64,000 nt of DNA from Anatilimnocola aggregata (lineage in GTDB: Bacteria; Planctomycetota; Planctomycetia; Pirellulales; Pirellulaceae): NCBI RefSeq assembly GCF_007747655.1, contig NZ_CP036274.1, positions 1,240,001 to 1,304,000 of the forward strand, read 5' to 3'. The notes under the pieces are model-generated. The model saw only the letters and a list, made by a program, of their open reading frames with translations, did no database searches and was not told the DNA's origin. Both the position numbers and the translations under genes were made by a program. Every line of letters starts with the position of its first letter. The stretch's first letter is position 1. Of the stretch, positions 33,635 to 41,839 are shown one piece after another.

Positions 33635-34939
33635 ATGTCCAATCCGTATGAATCGCCAGTGCTGCCCCAAGGGGAGATTAACGAACCGTTTGCCCTGGCG
33701 CAGGTCGAAGCCCGCACGCGCACCATGGAATGGGTCGTTCTGCTGGTGCTCGCCTCGGTTCAATTCACGAGCATCGTCGACTTTGTGGTAGTGATGCCCC
33801 TTGGTCCGCAGTTAATGCGGGCCTTCAAGATTGGCCCCGCTGAATTCGGGCTGATCGTTTCGTCCTACACCTTTGCAGCTGGCATTGCCGGGCTGGTGGC
33901 GTCGTCGATCATCGACCGCTTCTCGCGGCGGACTGCGTTCTTGTCGATCTTCGCCGGCTTCTTGCTCGGCACGCTCCTGTGTGCCGTCGCACCGACCTAT
34001 TGGCTGCTGGTTGCTGCCCGCATTCTCACCGGCGCGTTTGGTGGCATTCTCGGCGGCATGGCGATGGCCATTGTCGGCGATGTGTTTCCCGAAAATCGAC
34101 GCGGCGCTGCAACCGGCTTTTTGATGTCGGGCTTTGCGGTCGCGTCTGTCGTGGGTGTACCGTTCGGTTTGTATCTGGGCACGAATTATGGCTGGCATAT
34201 GCCATTCGTCGCGCTGGTCGCACTCGGATTGCCCGTGCTCGTCATCGCCACGTTCGCGCTGCCGCCGCTCAATGCCCACTTAGGAAAGAAGCACACGCAC
34301 CCGTTGCGCTCGCTGGTGAATACGTTCAGCGAGCCAAATCACTTGATCGCTTTCGCCCTGAGCGCTGCTCTGATGATCGGTGGCTTCGCGGTTATTCCCT
34401 ACATCAGCCCGTACCTGGTGGCGAATGTGGGAATGCGAGAGTCACAGCTGCCGTTCGTTTATGTCGCCGGTGGCTTGCTCACGCTGTTTGTCGCTCCTGT
34501 CGTCGGCAAGCTGGCCGACTGGTATGGCAAGCTGACGATGTTTCTTATCATCGCGCCCCTCTCGGCGGTGCTGCTAATTGCTGTGACATTTCTGCCGCCG
34601 GTCCCCACGCTGTTTGCCGTGCTGGTCGTGGGCTGTTTGATGGTGAGCAACGCGGGACGAATGATTGCCGCGATGGCAATGATTACCGGCAGCGTGAGGC
34701 CGGAACTGCGCGGTGGCTTCATGAGCGCCAATGCCTCGATGCAGCACATTGCCAGCGGCATCGGCGCGTACCTGGCCGGGCTCATCATTACTCAAGCCCC
34801 CGACGGCAAGCTGGAACACTTTGGCACTGTTGGAATCGTCGCCTGCGGCATCACGCTGCTGAGTCTGATTGCCGCCGTGCGGTTGCGCAAGGTCGGCGAG
34901 ACGGAAGAAGTACTCGTCGCCGTGCCGGAGCATGGGTAG
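33635..34939 (+). CDS. MFS transporter (12 TM, drug/sugar efflux type)
   Basis: The protein has 434 aa and twelve hydrophobic helices. It begins MSNPYESPVLP, the NPYxSP N-terminus frequent on planctomycete membrane proteins, then a 30-residue cytoplasmic lead. MFS signatures include the A-like loop ASSIIDRFSRRTAFL, GGILGGMAMAIVGDVFPENRRGAATGFLMSGFAVASVVGVPFGLYLG (motif C-like), and KLADWYGKL. It resembles the AraJ/YdhP efflux group. The substrate is unknown. It is convergent with tadZ, ending 18 bases from that gene's stop. Confidence 0.88.
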   Translation: MSNPYESPVLPQGEINEPFALAQVEARTRTMEWVVLLVLASVQFTSIVDFVVVMPLGPQLMRAFKIGPAEFGLIVSSYTFAAGIAGLVASSIIDRFSRRTAFLSIFAGFLLGTLLCAVAPTYWLLVAARILTGAFGGILGGMAMAIVGDVFPENRRGAATGFLMSGFAVASVVGVPFGLYLGTNYGWHMPFVALVALGLPVLVIATFALPPLNAHLGKKHTHPLRSLVNTFSEPNHLIAFALSAALMIGGFAVIPYISPYLVANVGMRESQLPFVYVAGGLLTLFVAPVVGKLADWYGKLTMFLIIAPLSAVLLIAVTFLPPVPTLFAVLVVGCLMVSNAGRMIAAMAMITGSVRPELRGGFMSANASMQHIASGIGAYLAGLIITQAPDGKLEHFGTVGIVACGITLLSLIAAVRLRKVGETEEVLVAVPEHG

Positions 34940-34957
34940 GGAAAGCCAAGCCGCGGG

Positions 34958-36190
34958 TTATTTGCCTTTGGGCTTGGGGCGCGAGAGGAAGCCGAGCCAG
35001 CTGGCGTTTTTGCCAGCGCCGGCGGCTGCAGCAGCGGGGTCGACGTCTTTTCCTTTTTCGTCGCGGCTGAGGGTATCGGCCAGCGTGATGAAGGCCTGGG
35101 TAATGCCAGCCTTGGGCGCTTGTTCGATGAGCGGGACGCCGTTATTGCGAACTTCGACCATCGTGCGGTAATCGTTCGGCAGTTGCCAGAAGATTTCGCG
35201 ACCCATGGTCTCTTGGGCCTTCTTCAAACTGATTTCGCCGCTGCCGAGCCCGACGCGATTGACGACGATTTTGACTTTGTCTTTCAGACCTTCGACTTCG
35301 CCAAACGACATCATTAACCGCACAACGTTTCGCAAGCACGGCAGGTCGAGCTGCGTGACGAGCAAAATGTCTTTGGCACTTTTGAGCGCGACGAAGTCGA
35401 GTTCGCTGTAGCTCTTCGACAGGTCGATGATCAGGTGCGTGAAGGTCGCCTTCAGCAGGCCAAGCACGCGCGTGAGATCGTCGGGCGTGACGAGTGAGGC
35501 ATCTTGCAGTTGCACGGGGCGAGGCAACAGGTAAAGCCCCGAGCTGTGCTTGGTGAGCGAACGTTTGAGCAGCGAGAAGTCGAGCCGCGAGATGTTCTGC
35601 GCGACATCGACCAGGGTGTAATCGGGAATCGCGTCGAGGAAGACGTCGGCATCGCCCAGGGCCATGTCGAGATCGACGAGGACGACGGAGTTGCGAGGTT
35701 CGGAAGCCAGGACGCAGGCCAGGTTGACCGCAGCCGACGTGGTGCCCACGCCGCCCGTAGCACCGGCCACGGCGATGACATGGCAGCTGCGGGTGCCGCC
35801 ACTACCACCACCAAACTTTTGTGTACTGATGCGATCGACGGCCGAAACGAGATCTTCGACGCGCACGGGCTGAGTGAGAAATTCTTTCGCACCGGCGCGC
35901 ACGGCTCGCAGGATGACCTGGCCATCGTTCGAAGAACTGACGACGAGGATCGCACATTCGGAGCTGGTATCGCGGAGAGTCTCGACGAGCTTCAAACCCT
36001 TGTCGGGATTGCTGTCGATGCAGACGATGCCGATATCGGGCTTGGTCTGGGTGACGACGTCGGAGAAAAACTCGTAGCGTGAGCACTCCGCCTCGAGCCA
36101 GACGATATCGAGGCCCAGCAGCATATTCTTCAGCGCGGTGCGCGAAGTATCGCTGGGGTCGACGATCGCAATTCGAAGCACATTGCTCAT
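34958..36190 (-). CDS. tadZ: TadZ/CpaE pilus-assembly MinD-like protein
   Basis: The protein has 410 aa. Residues 1-120 are a receiver-like domain (IAIVDPSDTSRTALKNML, IGIVCIDSNPDKG, AGAKEFLTQPV) with a Gln where receivers have the conserved Lys, so it is a pseudo-receiver. Residues 135-370 form a MinD/ParA ATPase fold with an altered P-loop: GATGGVGTT at 143-151 has Thr in place of both signature Lys residues, which is usual for CpaE/TadZ. VLVDLDMALGD (Walker A' region) and LIIDLSKS follow. The C-terminus is Ala/Pro/Lys rich. In Tad systems this protein localises the secretion machine at the pole. It is the last gene of the leftward pilus cluster. Confidence 0.88.
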   Translation of the reverse strand: MSNVLRIAIVDPSDTSRTALKNMLLGLDIVWLEAECSRYEFFSDVVTQTKPDIGIVCIDSNPDKGLKLVETLRDTSSECAILVVSSSNDGQVILRAVRAGAKEFLTQPVRVEDLVSAVDRISTQKFGGGSGGTRSCHVIAVAGATGGVGTTSAAVNLACVLASEPRNSVVLVDLDMALGDADVFLDAIPDYTLVDVAQNISRLDFSLLKRSLTKHSSGLYLLPRPVQLQDASLVTPDDLTRVLGLLKATFTHLIIDLSKSYSELDFVALKSAKDILLVTQLDLPCLRNVVRLMMSFGEVEGLKDKVKIVVNRVGLGSGEISLKKAQETMGREIFWQLPNDYRTMVEVRNNGVPLIEQAPKAGITQAFITLADTLSRDEKGKDVDPAAAAAGAGKNASWLGFLSRPKPKGK

Positions 36191-36391
36191 TTCTACGGAC
36201 CAGCCTCACGAGGACAGGGTCAGACCAACATTGGGTAGCGTCGCTGGCAGAAGTAAGTCTTCGACCAGAAACGTTGCCTCTATGTAGATAGGTCGGAAAA
36301 CGCGGGCAGGCGAGTGAGCGACGTTTAGATTTTCATACCAGGAGGCGTGCAAGCGACGGTGGTTGTACCGCCGCCCGGAGGAATCGTTGTG

Positions 36392-38122
36392 TTACTTCAA
36401 TTCGTCATAACCGAGCGGACCGATCAAGGCGGGCCGAGCTTGTTGCGACGGCTTGGGAGCCTGAGCGGTGCGAGCAGCGGGTTGGCTGCTGCCGGCATAG
36501 TACGAATAGTTGCCATTGGTCGCCGGCTGCGGTGCCGACGATTGCAGGGCAGTTTTAACGCCTGTGCCGGTCGCAACGGTGCGAGCGGGTGTGCCGCTAT
36601 AGCTGGGCTGTGCGGCCGGAGCCGAAACCTGGCGACTGACGGGCTGCGTGGTCTGCGGGCGGTTCGATGAGGCACCGTAAGGAGCACTGAAGCCAGGCTC
36701 AAGTTCTTCAGGAGTGCGGATCGGGGCACCAGTCGAATCGCAGTTGCCACTGTCGCACTTCTTAGGTACTTCCAGGTAGCCGCGATAGTAGAGCTCCACG
36801 TCTGTGGGGCTGGCAGTCGTTTGACCAGGGCCACAGGCGGGGACTTCGTTCGGGTCCATCGCTTCGGCGAATTCAGGGGTGACCAGGATCACAAGTTCCA
36901 CTTCGTTCTGCCGCTCTTGCACGTGCCGGAAGGGAACGCCGAACCACGGCAGATCAGCCAGCCAAGGAATACCGCGATTGGAAGCTTCGGTGCGGGTATA
37001 GACCAAACCAGCGATGGCCAGTGTTTGACCGGCCCGCATTTCGACACCCACATCGGCCCGGCGTTGGCGGAAACCAGGGATGCTGGTGCCGTTCAAGTTG
37101 ACCGACAAGCTGTTATCGAGTTCGGTAATCTGCGGGCGGACTTCCAGGCGAACCAGGCCGTTGCCCAGCACGATCGGTACGAAGTCCACCTGTGTGCCGA
37201 ATTCGCGGTATTGAATCGTGACCGTTCCCAGGCTTTGTGGCACGAGAATCGGCACTTCACCACCAACGTTAAAGCTGGCCGGGCGGCCGTTGAGGGTCGT
37301 GAGTGTTGGTTCAGCGAGCAGCTTGGCCAGGTTATTCTGGCGGAGCAGTTCGAGGAAGCCGTAGAACTGAGTATTGCCATCGACAATGCCGAAGCGAACC
37401 GTCGAGGGGCCAGCGGGCGTCGTGGCGATCCCCGCACCGACACCAGCGGTCGCCGCGAGTGCGCCGCTCACGCCTTGCGAGATGAAATGGTTGCTACCGA
37501 CGCTTGCCCAGTCGACGCCAACGGCCCGCAACTTGGTGCGCGAGACTTCCATGATCTTCACATGGAGGAGAACTTTCTGCACACCGCCGACCGTGAGGTT
37601 GTTCACAATCTGCGGGAAGTAGTCTTGCGCGATGCGAGTGATCTGCGGCACCATCTCGGCCCGTGGCACGAAGCCGGTGACGAACAGGCTGCTATTGAGC
37701 GGGCGGAGGCGAACGTTCGCTTCGGGGAATTCGGTCTTGAGGATCAAGTCGAGTTCCTGCACGTCACCCAGAATCACGAGGTCGATGGACGTGACCTTAC
37801 CCTTGTCATCCCAGACGTTGACTTGCGTTACGCCGGCGCGGATCGCCGAGATCTGCACGCTGCGCGGCGAGATCGGAATCACGCGGACCAGGTCCGGGTT
37901 GTTCACCAGCATCTTCGGCACGTCGAATTCGAATTCGAGAATGCGGCTGGTGTTGACAGTCATCTCCAGTCGTTCAGCGGCGCCTTGCACCTTGAACTTC
38001 ACCCCTGGAGCTGCCAGTGGTTCCTGCGCACAGAGCGAGGCAGGTGGAATGAGGATCGCACCCGCGGCCAGTACCGCGCAGGCAATAAGGGCGTAAGTAG
38101 CCCGAAGCCATGATTTTGCCAT
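36392..38122 (-). CDS. rcpA: Tad/Flp pilus secretin (RcpA/CpaC)
   Basis: The protein has 576 aa and forms the outer-membrane channel of the Flp pilus. The signal peptide is YALIACAVLAAGAILIPPASLCAQ. The amino domain TSRILEFEFDVPKMLVNNPDLVRVIPISPRSVQISAIRAGVTQVNVWDDKG is the pilus-assembly N1-type domain, and LNSSLFVTGFVPRAEMVPQITRIA a BON-like segment. The secretin core follows: RNNLAKLLAEPTLTTLNGRPASFNVGGEVPI, YREFGTQVDFVPIVLGNGLVRLEVRPQITELD and GQTLAIAGLV. The last 120 residues are a Pro/Gln/Ala/Ser-rich low-complexity tail, longer than in most CpaC proteins, ending IGPLGYDELK. About 200 bases separate it from tadZ downstream. Confidence 0.92.
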   Translation of the reverse strand: MAKSWLRATYALIACAVLAAGAILIPPASLCAQEPLAAPGVKFKVQGAAERLEMTVNTSRILEFEFDVPKMLVNNPDLVRVIPISPRSVQISAIRAGVTQVNVWDDKGKVTSIDLVILGDVQELDLILKTEFPEANVRLRPLNSSLFVTGFVPRAEMVPQITRIAQDYFPQIVNNLTVGGVQKVLLHVKIMEVSRTKLRAVGVDWASVGSNHFISQGVSGALAATAGVGAGIATTPAGPSTVRFGIVDGNTQFYGFLELLRQNNLAKLLAEPTLTTLNGRPASFNVGGEVPILVPQSLGTVTIQYREFGTQVDFVPIVLGNGLVRLEVRPQITELDNSLSVNLNGTSIPGFRQRRADVGVEMRAGQTLAIAGLVYTRTEASNRGIPWLADLPWFGVPFRHVQERQNEVELVILVTPEFAEAMDPNEVPACGPGQTTASPTDVELYYRGYLEVPKKCDSGNCDSTGAPIRTPEELEPGFSAPYGASSNRPQTTQPVSRQVSAPAAQPSYSGTPARTVATGTGVKTALQSSAPQPATNGNYSYYAGSSQPAARTAQAPKPSQQARPALIGPLGYDELK

Positions 38123-38249
38123 CCGTGTGCTTCCTTGCGAATCAGTTTGTTTGCGGGTCTCTTCCGTGCGATCCTGCTCGTCACTCGTAGGCGGGTTTAT
38201 CCGAAACCCGTGCTCCAGTCTCGGAGAGACTGGACTACGACTAGCGAAC

Positions 38250-39326
38250 CTATTCGGTCATCCAGACCGGCCGTCGCTCCAGCAAATAGCCAGGGCGATG
38301 GATGTTACCTGCACCAGCGGCGGGAACCGATGCAGGTGGAGAACTCGAACCGGATGGACCGGCCGAGAAAACGGTACTTTCCTGTGGCATGCTGGTGCGG
38401 TTCTGCCACTGGTATTGCTTCACTTCACTGTTCGTATAAATGTGCATGGTGTAGCCGGTGTCGGGCTCTGGTGCCACGGTCGGTTCAATGTTCTGGCTGG
38501 CCTTGGCCACAGCTTGCATGCCTTTGCTCAGCATGTCGAGCAAGCCCGGACCATTTGCAGGAGCGGCAGGAGCCTCGGCAACTTCAGGAGTTTCTTCCTC
38601 TTCACTGTCGAGCGAATTCCCCTTGAGGATGTCCGCCAGTGGTGTCACGCCGTCTTCCTTTTCGTCGCCCGTTTCGTTCGGATGACGCAGGGCCAACGTG
38701 ACGCGGCCAATTTGAATGGCACCGGTCAGGTCGCGCATTTGTTCGGGTTTGACGAGGAGCGAAACGGTGCGAAACGTCGCTTCCTGTCCTTTTGGATCGA
38801 TCACCTTTTCGGTATTCGACCCGACGGCGAACACGCGCACTGCACGCATGATCGTGTAGACGCCCGACTCGCGAATTTCTTCGCCGCGGCGAACGTAGAG
38901 GTTGATGTCGACCCGGTCGCCGGGCGAGATCCCTCGCATCACGGTGTCTTCTTCCACTCGCACCGGCATGGCGCGATAGCCAGCGGGAATGAGGGGAGCG
39001 ACAGCGCCAATTTGATCGGTGATTTTCTCGAGCAGAATCGGTTCGCCTTTGACGAACCGCTGCCGAGCGAACTTGTCTTTCAGTTCGTCGAGATTGCGAA
39101 CGGCACCTTCCGGCATCTTGACCTTCGGCCAAGGCTCGAGCTTGACGTTTTGCGCATCGAACGCAGAGTTGATATCGAGATCTTTGATGGTGACAAGAAT
39201 CGGTTCCATCTCGATTCCCGCCCCGCCAGCGTTGGCCTTGCGGTCCATGACCTGGCTTATACCGATCGATGCGACCAGGCCACAGCCTAGGGCGATGAAA
39301 ATCAAGATCAGCGACTTCATCCGCAT
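38250..39326 (-). CDS. cpaB: Flp pilus assembly protein CpaB/RcpC
   Basis: 358 aa from the ATG at 39326, where the single N-terminal membrane helix begins (LILIFIALGCGLVASIGISQV); the longer frame to 39419 has no support. The periplasmic part has an SAF/beta-clip domain: VTIKDLDINSAFDAQNVKLEPWPKVKMPEGAV, QRFVKGEPILLEKI and YRAMPVRVEEDTVMRGISPGDRVDINLYV, followed by the TVSLLVKPEQMRDLTGAIQIGRVTLALRHPNE region. The C-terminus is Pro/Ala/Glu rich. RcpC probably binds peptidoglycan or stabilises the secretin. It sits immediately upstream of the secretin gene in transcription order. Confidence 0.88.
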   Translation of the reverse strand: MRMKSLILIFIALGCGLVASIGISQVMDRKANAGGAGIEMEPILVTIKDLDINSAFDAQNVKLEPWPKVKMPEGAVRNLDELKDKFARQRFVKGEPILLEKITDQIGAVAPLIPAGYRAMPVRVEEDTVMRGISPGDRVDINLYVRRGEEIRESGVYTIMRAVRVFAVGSNTEKVIDPKGQEATFRTVSLLVKPEQMRDLTGAIQIGRVTLALRHPNETGDEKEDGVTPLADILKGNSLDSEEEETPEVAEAPAAPANGPGLLDMLSKGMQAVAKASQNIEPTVAPEPDTGYTMHIYTNSEVKQYQWQNRTSMPQESTVFSAGPSGSSSPPASVPAAGAGNIHRPGYLLERRPVWMTE

Positions 39327-39425
39327 CGAAAAATTCCTACTGACGATTGGTCCGCGTAACGAGCACGCGACGAACAAAAAATCCTCAAACCTTACCCAGC
39401 CCATCCAAAGACTGGTCAATCTTCG

Positions 39426-39908
39426 CTACTGGACTGTTTCCCGACGCATTGTCGTGGTTGCAGTCATGCTTTTTCCCCCAAGGTACATTGGCGATGGCAG
39501 CCAGCTGACTTGATTGAAAGGAACCGTCACCGTAACACTGACAGGACTGCCATAAGCGGCACTGCTAGGCGGACTAGGATTAACCGTTACGTTGCTCGTG
39601 GTGATGGTGATGTTGCCACTCGCCATCGCATTGATCGCAGCTGTCTGGGTCGACGCCGTCGTCGAACCGTCGAGTACCGCGACCCGGCAGCCTTCTCGGG
39701 CCGCATTGGTGATGATCTGTTGGACCATGACCATCCGGCCGTATTCGATCATGCCGAATACGAGCAAGAAGAAAACCGGGGCAACCACGGCAAACTCTAC
39801 GGCAGCTGCTCCCCGTCGTTGTTTTCGGAATAACCGGCAGGGTTTAACAAGTTTCTGAACCAGCAGCGACAAAGTTTGCGTGGTAAGCATAGTCAACCCT
39901 TTCGTCAA
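39426..39908 (-). CDS. tadE: TadE-family minor pseudopilin
   Basis: The protein has 160 aa; the ATG at 39908 or the one at 39890 may be the start. The TadE-like segment RRGAAAVEFAVVAPVFFLLVFGMIEYGRMVMVQQIITNAAREGCR shows the prepilin-type cleavage context (G-A-A-A-V-E-F), the hydrophobic helix and the conserved NAAREG. The rest is Thr/Ser-rich with beta pattern (NITITTSNVTVNPSPPSSAAYGSPVSVTVTVPF). TadE and TadF pseudopilins are needed for Flp pilus assembly; no separate TadF gene is seen here. Confidence 0.9.
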   Translation of the reverse strand: MTKGLTMLTTQTLSLLVQKLVKPCRLFRKQRRGAAAVEFAVVAPVFFLLVFGMIEYGRMVMVQQIITNAAREGCRVAVLDGSTTASTQTAAINAMASGNITITTSNVTVNPSPPSSAAYGSPVSVTVTVPFNQVSWLPSPMYLGGKSMTATTTMRRETVQ

Positions 39909-39938
39909 ATCTTCTCAGCCTTACCCACTTGATGACTG

Positions 39939-40508
39939 CTAAATCAGCAGACCCGCCAAGAGGAAGTAGACAATCGTCCCGATAGCGATAGGAATGCCGT
40001 AGGGCAGCAACAGCATCGAAGGTTTACGCTTCGCGGCAATCTGTGCTAGCTGTTCGGGATTCCGAATCACGGTGATCTCGTTGAGGATCAGCCAGAACTG
40101 ATCCGAGTGCTTCTTCCAGGCCCGACGCATCAGTACCATGGCGACGGCGAGGATGGCGCCGACAATGGTAGAGAGTGCGAAGGCATAGAGAGTGTGTGTG
40201 CCATAGACCCAGGCTCCGACGCCCGCTAGCAACTTGACGTCGCCAGCACCCATGCCACCGATGGCATAAGCAGGTAGCAAGAGGAGCAGGCCGACCACGG
40301 TGCCAGCCAGGCTCCAGGCCAGTCCTTCCCAACCGAACGCCACGCCGCTGTAAATCCAGCCGCTGAGGATGAAGGGGAATGTGACCCAGTTGGGCACTTT
40401 CAGTTCAAAGCCATCGATGACGGCGGCCAGAATGAGGACCACCGTGACCAGCCACACCGTCCAGTGCTGGGCCATGACTTCCCCCAGCGCGGCGAACGTA
40501 TCGAGCAT
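39939..40508 (-). CDS. tadV: prepilin peptidase TadV/CpaA (A24 family)
   Basis: The protein has 189 aa from ATG 40508 (seven more codons are possible to 40529). It has six membrane helices. Catalytic aspartates of the A24 aspartic peptidases are in VLILAAVIDGFELKVPNW and in GGMGAGDVKLLAGVGAWVYG (G-x-GD-x-K-L). It lacks the N-terminal methylase domain, as expected for the short CpaA/TadV type. It would cleave the leaders of the Flp pilins encoded just upstream and of TadE. Confidence 0.9.
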   Translation of the reverse strand: MLDTFAALGEVMAQHWTVWLVTVVLILAAVIDGFELKVPNWVTFPFILSGWIYSGVAFGWEGLAWSLAGTVVGLLLLLPAYAIGGMGAGDVKLLAGVGAWVYGTHTLYAFALSTIVGAILAVAMVLMRRAWKKHSDQFWLILNEITVIRNPEQLAQIAAKRKPSMLLLPYGIPIAIGTIVYFLLAGLLI

Positions 40509-40607
40509 TGTACGAATCTCCAAAAACAAGTCCGCTCCTCGGCAGTCGCGCCGAGGCTTGATTGAATTGCAGTCGTCACAGGCCGGCGCGTGCCGGCTTG
40601 GCGACCA

Positions 40608-40715
40608 TTAACGCATAGCCAGGAACCAGCTCACGAGAGCGGCCGCAGCCGTGAAAACGTAGCACATCATTTCCCAGCTGCCGATCAAAACCTCAGCAGG
40701 AACTACCGGATACAT
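40608..40715 (-). CDS. small predicted membrane protein in the tad cluster
   Basis: A 35-codon frame lies between flp1 and tadV: it starts MYPVVPAEVLIGSW, continues through EMMCYVFTAAAALVSWF and ends LAMR before TAA. The second half is one hydrophobic helix flanked by a negative N-side and positive C-terminus. A GTG three codons upstream is an alternative start. No ribosome site stands out. Placement in a 310-base gap of an otherwise compact operon and the membrane-like composition support it; short length limits certainty. It could be a small subunit or regulator of the pilus machine. Confidence 0.45.
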   Translation of the reverse strand: MYPVVPAEVLIGSWEMMCYVFTAAAALVSWFLAMR

Positions 40716-40825
40716 AGCAATCACTTCTGCGTTAATACTTGATCACGAAAATGACAAACATTGGTTTTGGCCAGCGAAGCAGCAGGAGCAACCGCGGACT
40801 GCTTCGCAGGATCGAACCGACCGAC

Positions 40826-41011
40826 TTACGAACCGCCACCGGTGCCGAGCTTCTGAGCAACGGAGTTGAACGTCACGTTGGCGTTCGTACCGATCGCTTG
40901 AATGGCCGTGAGGCAGACGATGACGATCAGGGCGAGCATCACCGCGTACTCGACAGCGGTAGGACCATCTTCCGACTTGAGAAACGTCTTGACCTGGTTG
41001 AGCAACTTCAT
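40826..41011 (-). CDS. flp: Flp/Fap pilin (flp1)
   Basis: The protein has 61 aa and is a full-size Flp-type prepilin. It starts MKLLNQVKTFLKSEDG; cleavage after Gly precedes the mature end PTAVEYAVMLALIVIV. The Glu-Tyr pair of the Flp motif (V-E-Y) is present. The C-terminus reads NATFNS-like (NVTFNSVAQKLGTGGGS). The core is nearly identical to the other two pilins. An AAGGG precedes the ATG. Pilins of this type polymerise into bundle-forming adhesive Flp pili. Confidence 0.93.
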   Translation of the reverse strand: MKLLNQVKTFLKSEDGPTAVEYAVMLALIVIVCLTAIQAIGTNANVTFNSVAQKLGTGGGS

Positions 41012-41326
41012 GACTAGACCCTTATGTGCGAAAAGCTTCTTGTGCGTTGTTGCGGTGCCATCTCAGGCATCGCAGCTGGGGCCGAACAATCGTTCCCTGT
41101 TTGAACTGTAGGTCAGGAAAACGGCGCACTTCGCAAAAAAGACTGATGAAAGTTGCTCCGAGTGCCGGAAGGGCGTTGGCCGCAGAGTGACGACATGTCG
41201 ACTCTTCGGCGTGGAACAACGGGCTCGCAGCACGAGCCCGCACAGCCGGCTTGGGCCAAGACATGCCTCGTGTAGCGGTGGGAGTGGCCAGGTACGGCCA
41301 TCCCACCCCTACATCCGGCAAGGCAG
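41012..41326 (-). other. structured leader between flp2 and flp1
   Basis: No gene is supported in these 315 bases. Several stems are visible: GTAGCGGTGGGAGTGGCC pairing with GGCCATCCCACCCCTAC (41272-41312, one bulge), and GGGCTCG/CGAGCCC (41221-41239). Neither has a T-tract on the minus strand. A T6 run on the minus strand occurs at about 41135-41140 without a good stem. The hairpins may stabilise the upstream flp2 mRNA 3' end. Confidence 0.5.
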
Positions 41327-41536
41327 CTACGATCCGCCCCCCGCAGGGAGCACGGTCGCAATGCTATTGAACGTCGCGTTGGCGTTCGTGCCGATGGCCT
41401 GAATGGCCGTGAGGCAGACGATGACGATCAAGGCGAGCATCACCGCGTATTCAACGGCGGTGGGACCATCTTCCGACTTCAAAAAGCGGACGACAGAGTC
41501 AAAGGAGCGAACGACCGATGGCGAGAACTTTTGCAT
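41327..41536 (-). CDS. flp: Flp/Fap pilin (flp2)
   Basis: The protein has 69 aa from the ATG at 41536, which has GGGGGT a few bases upstream; the longer frame to 41605 is not supported. It starts MQKFSPSVVRSFDSVVRFLKSEDG, so its leader is eight residues longer than in flp1, and the mature part starts PTAVEYAVMLALIVIV. The C-terminus is NATFNSIATVLPAGGGS. It is the middle of three tandem pilins, separated from flp3 upstream by about 300 bases that include a strong terminator. Confidence 0.93.
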   Translation of the reverse strand: MQKFSPSVVRSFDSVVRFLKSEDGPTAVEYAVMLALIVIVCLTAIQAIGTNANATFNSIATVLPAGGGS

Positions 41537-41839
41537 GGTAAGACCCCCTAAACAATCAACAACACGATGGCAAACTTGGCAACGTCGTTGAGGGTGATCA
41601 ACCAAGGGCTAACGGACAATCCTGAACAAGCCAACCAGCAGCCCGCAGTCACCTGTCGCTCCCTGGCAAAGAGAAGGGGTGAGGACCCCGGTGAACATGC
41701 AAGCGCAGTCGCCTGGCAGGAGCAACAGCGCGCGAAAAAGAGCCCCCTCGCTACATCCTTGCGGGACGGCAGCGAGGGGGCCTTGATGTCAAACAGCCGA
41801 CGTCAACTGGTGAGAGCAACTCACCAATCGAGCTCGCGG
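41537..41839 (-). other. flp3-flp2 intergenic region
   Basis: About 300 bases without a gene. It contains the terminator at 41735-41781 and a GGGGT/ACCCC small hairpin near 41675-41690 inside a segment (CCCTGGCAAAGAGAAGGGGTGAGG) that looks like a common interspersed palindromic element. A separate promoter for flp2-flp1 may lie between the terminator and flp2; none can be named with confidence. Confidence 0.45.
41735..41781 (-). terminator. intrinsic terminator after flp3
   Basis: Read on the minus strand, an 11-bp perfect stem GCCCCCTCGCT / AGCGAGGGGGC (41742-41752 with 41771-41781, 18-base loop) is followed by TCTTTTTCG. It stands 59 bases after the flp3 stop and should end most transcripts, leaving flp3 mRNA separate from the downstream pilus genes. 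Confidence 0.85.

Noticed and set aside
33979-35070. 363-aa plus-strand frame inside the MFS gene
   Set aside because: Out-of-frame shadow, Arg/Cys rich, of the MFS transporter frame.
34958-36190. Loss of the P-loop lysine in TadZ as a sign of gene decay
   Set aside because: Altered Walker A motifs of the GGVGTT type are normal for the CpaE/TadZ family; the rest of the gene is intact.
36191-36391. Possible frameshifted extension of the secretin or a small Pro/Gly/Thr-rich peptide (ending TVACTPPGMKI) in the gap before tadZ
   Set aside because: A stop interrupts the frame just upstream, there is no start codon, and the secretin already ends naturally; only a 20-codon stretch looks peptide-like.
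36821-38113. 430-aa open frame on the plus strand, antisense to the secretin gene
   Set aside because: Its translation is His/Arg/Asp-rich shadow sequence without domain, while the minus strand encodes a complete secretin.
38127-39290. 387-aa plus-strand frame antisense to cpaB
   Set aside because: Shadow of the cpaB frame; no family features.
41022-41361. Two overlapping 80-100-aa minus-strand frames between flp2 and flp1
   Set aside because: They are Arg/Ala/Cys-rich with no conserved pattern, and the region is hairpin-rich leader.
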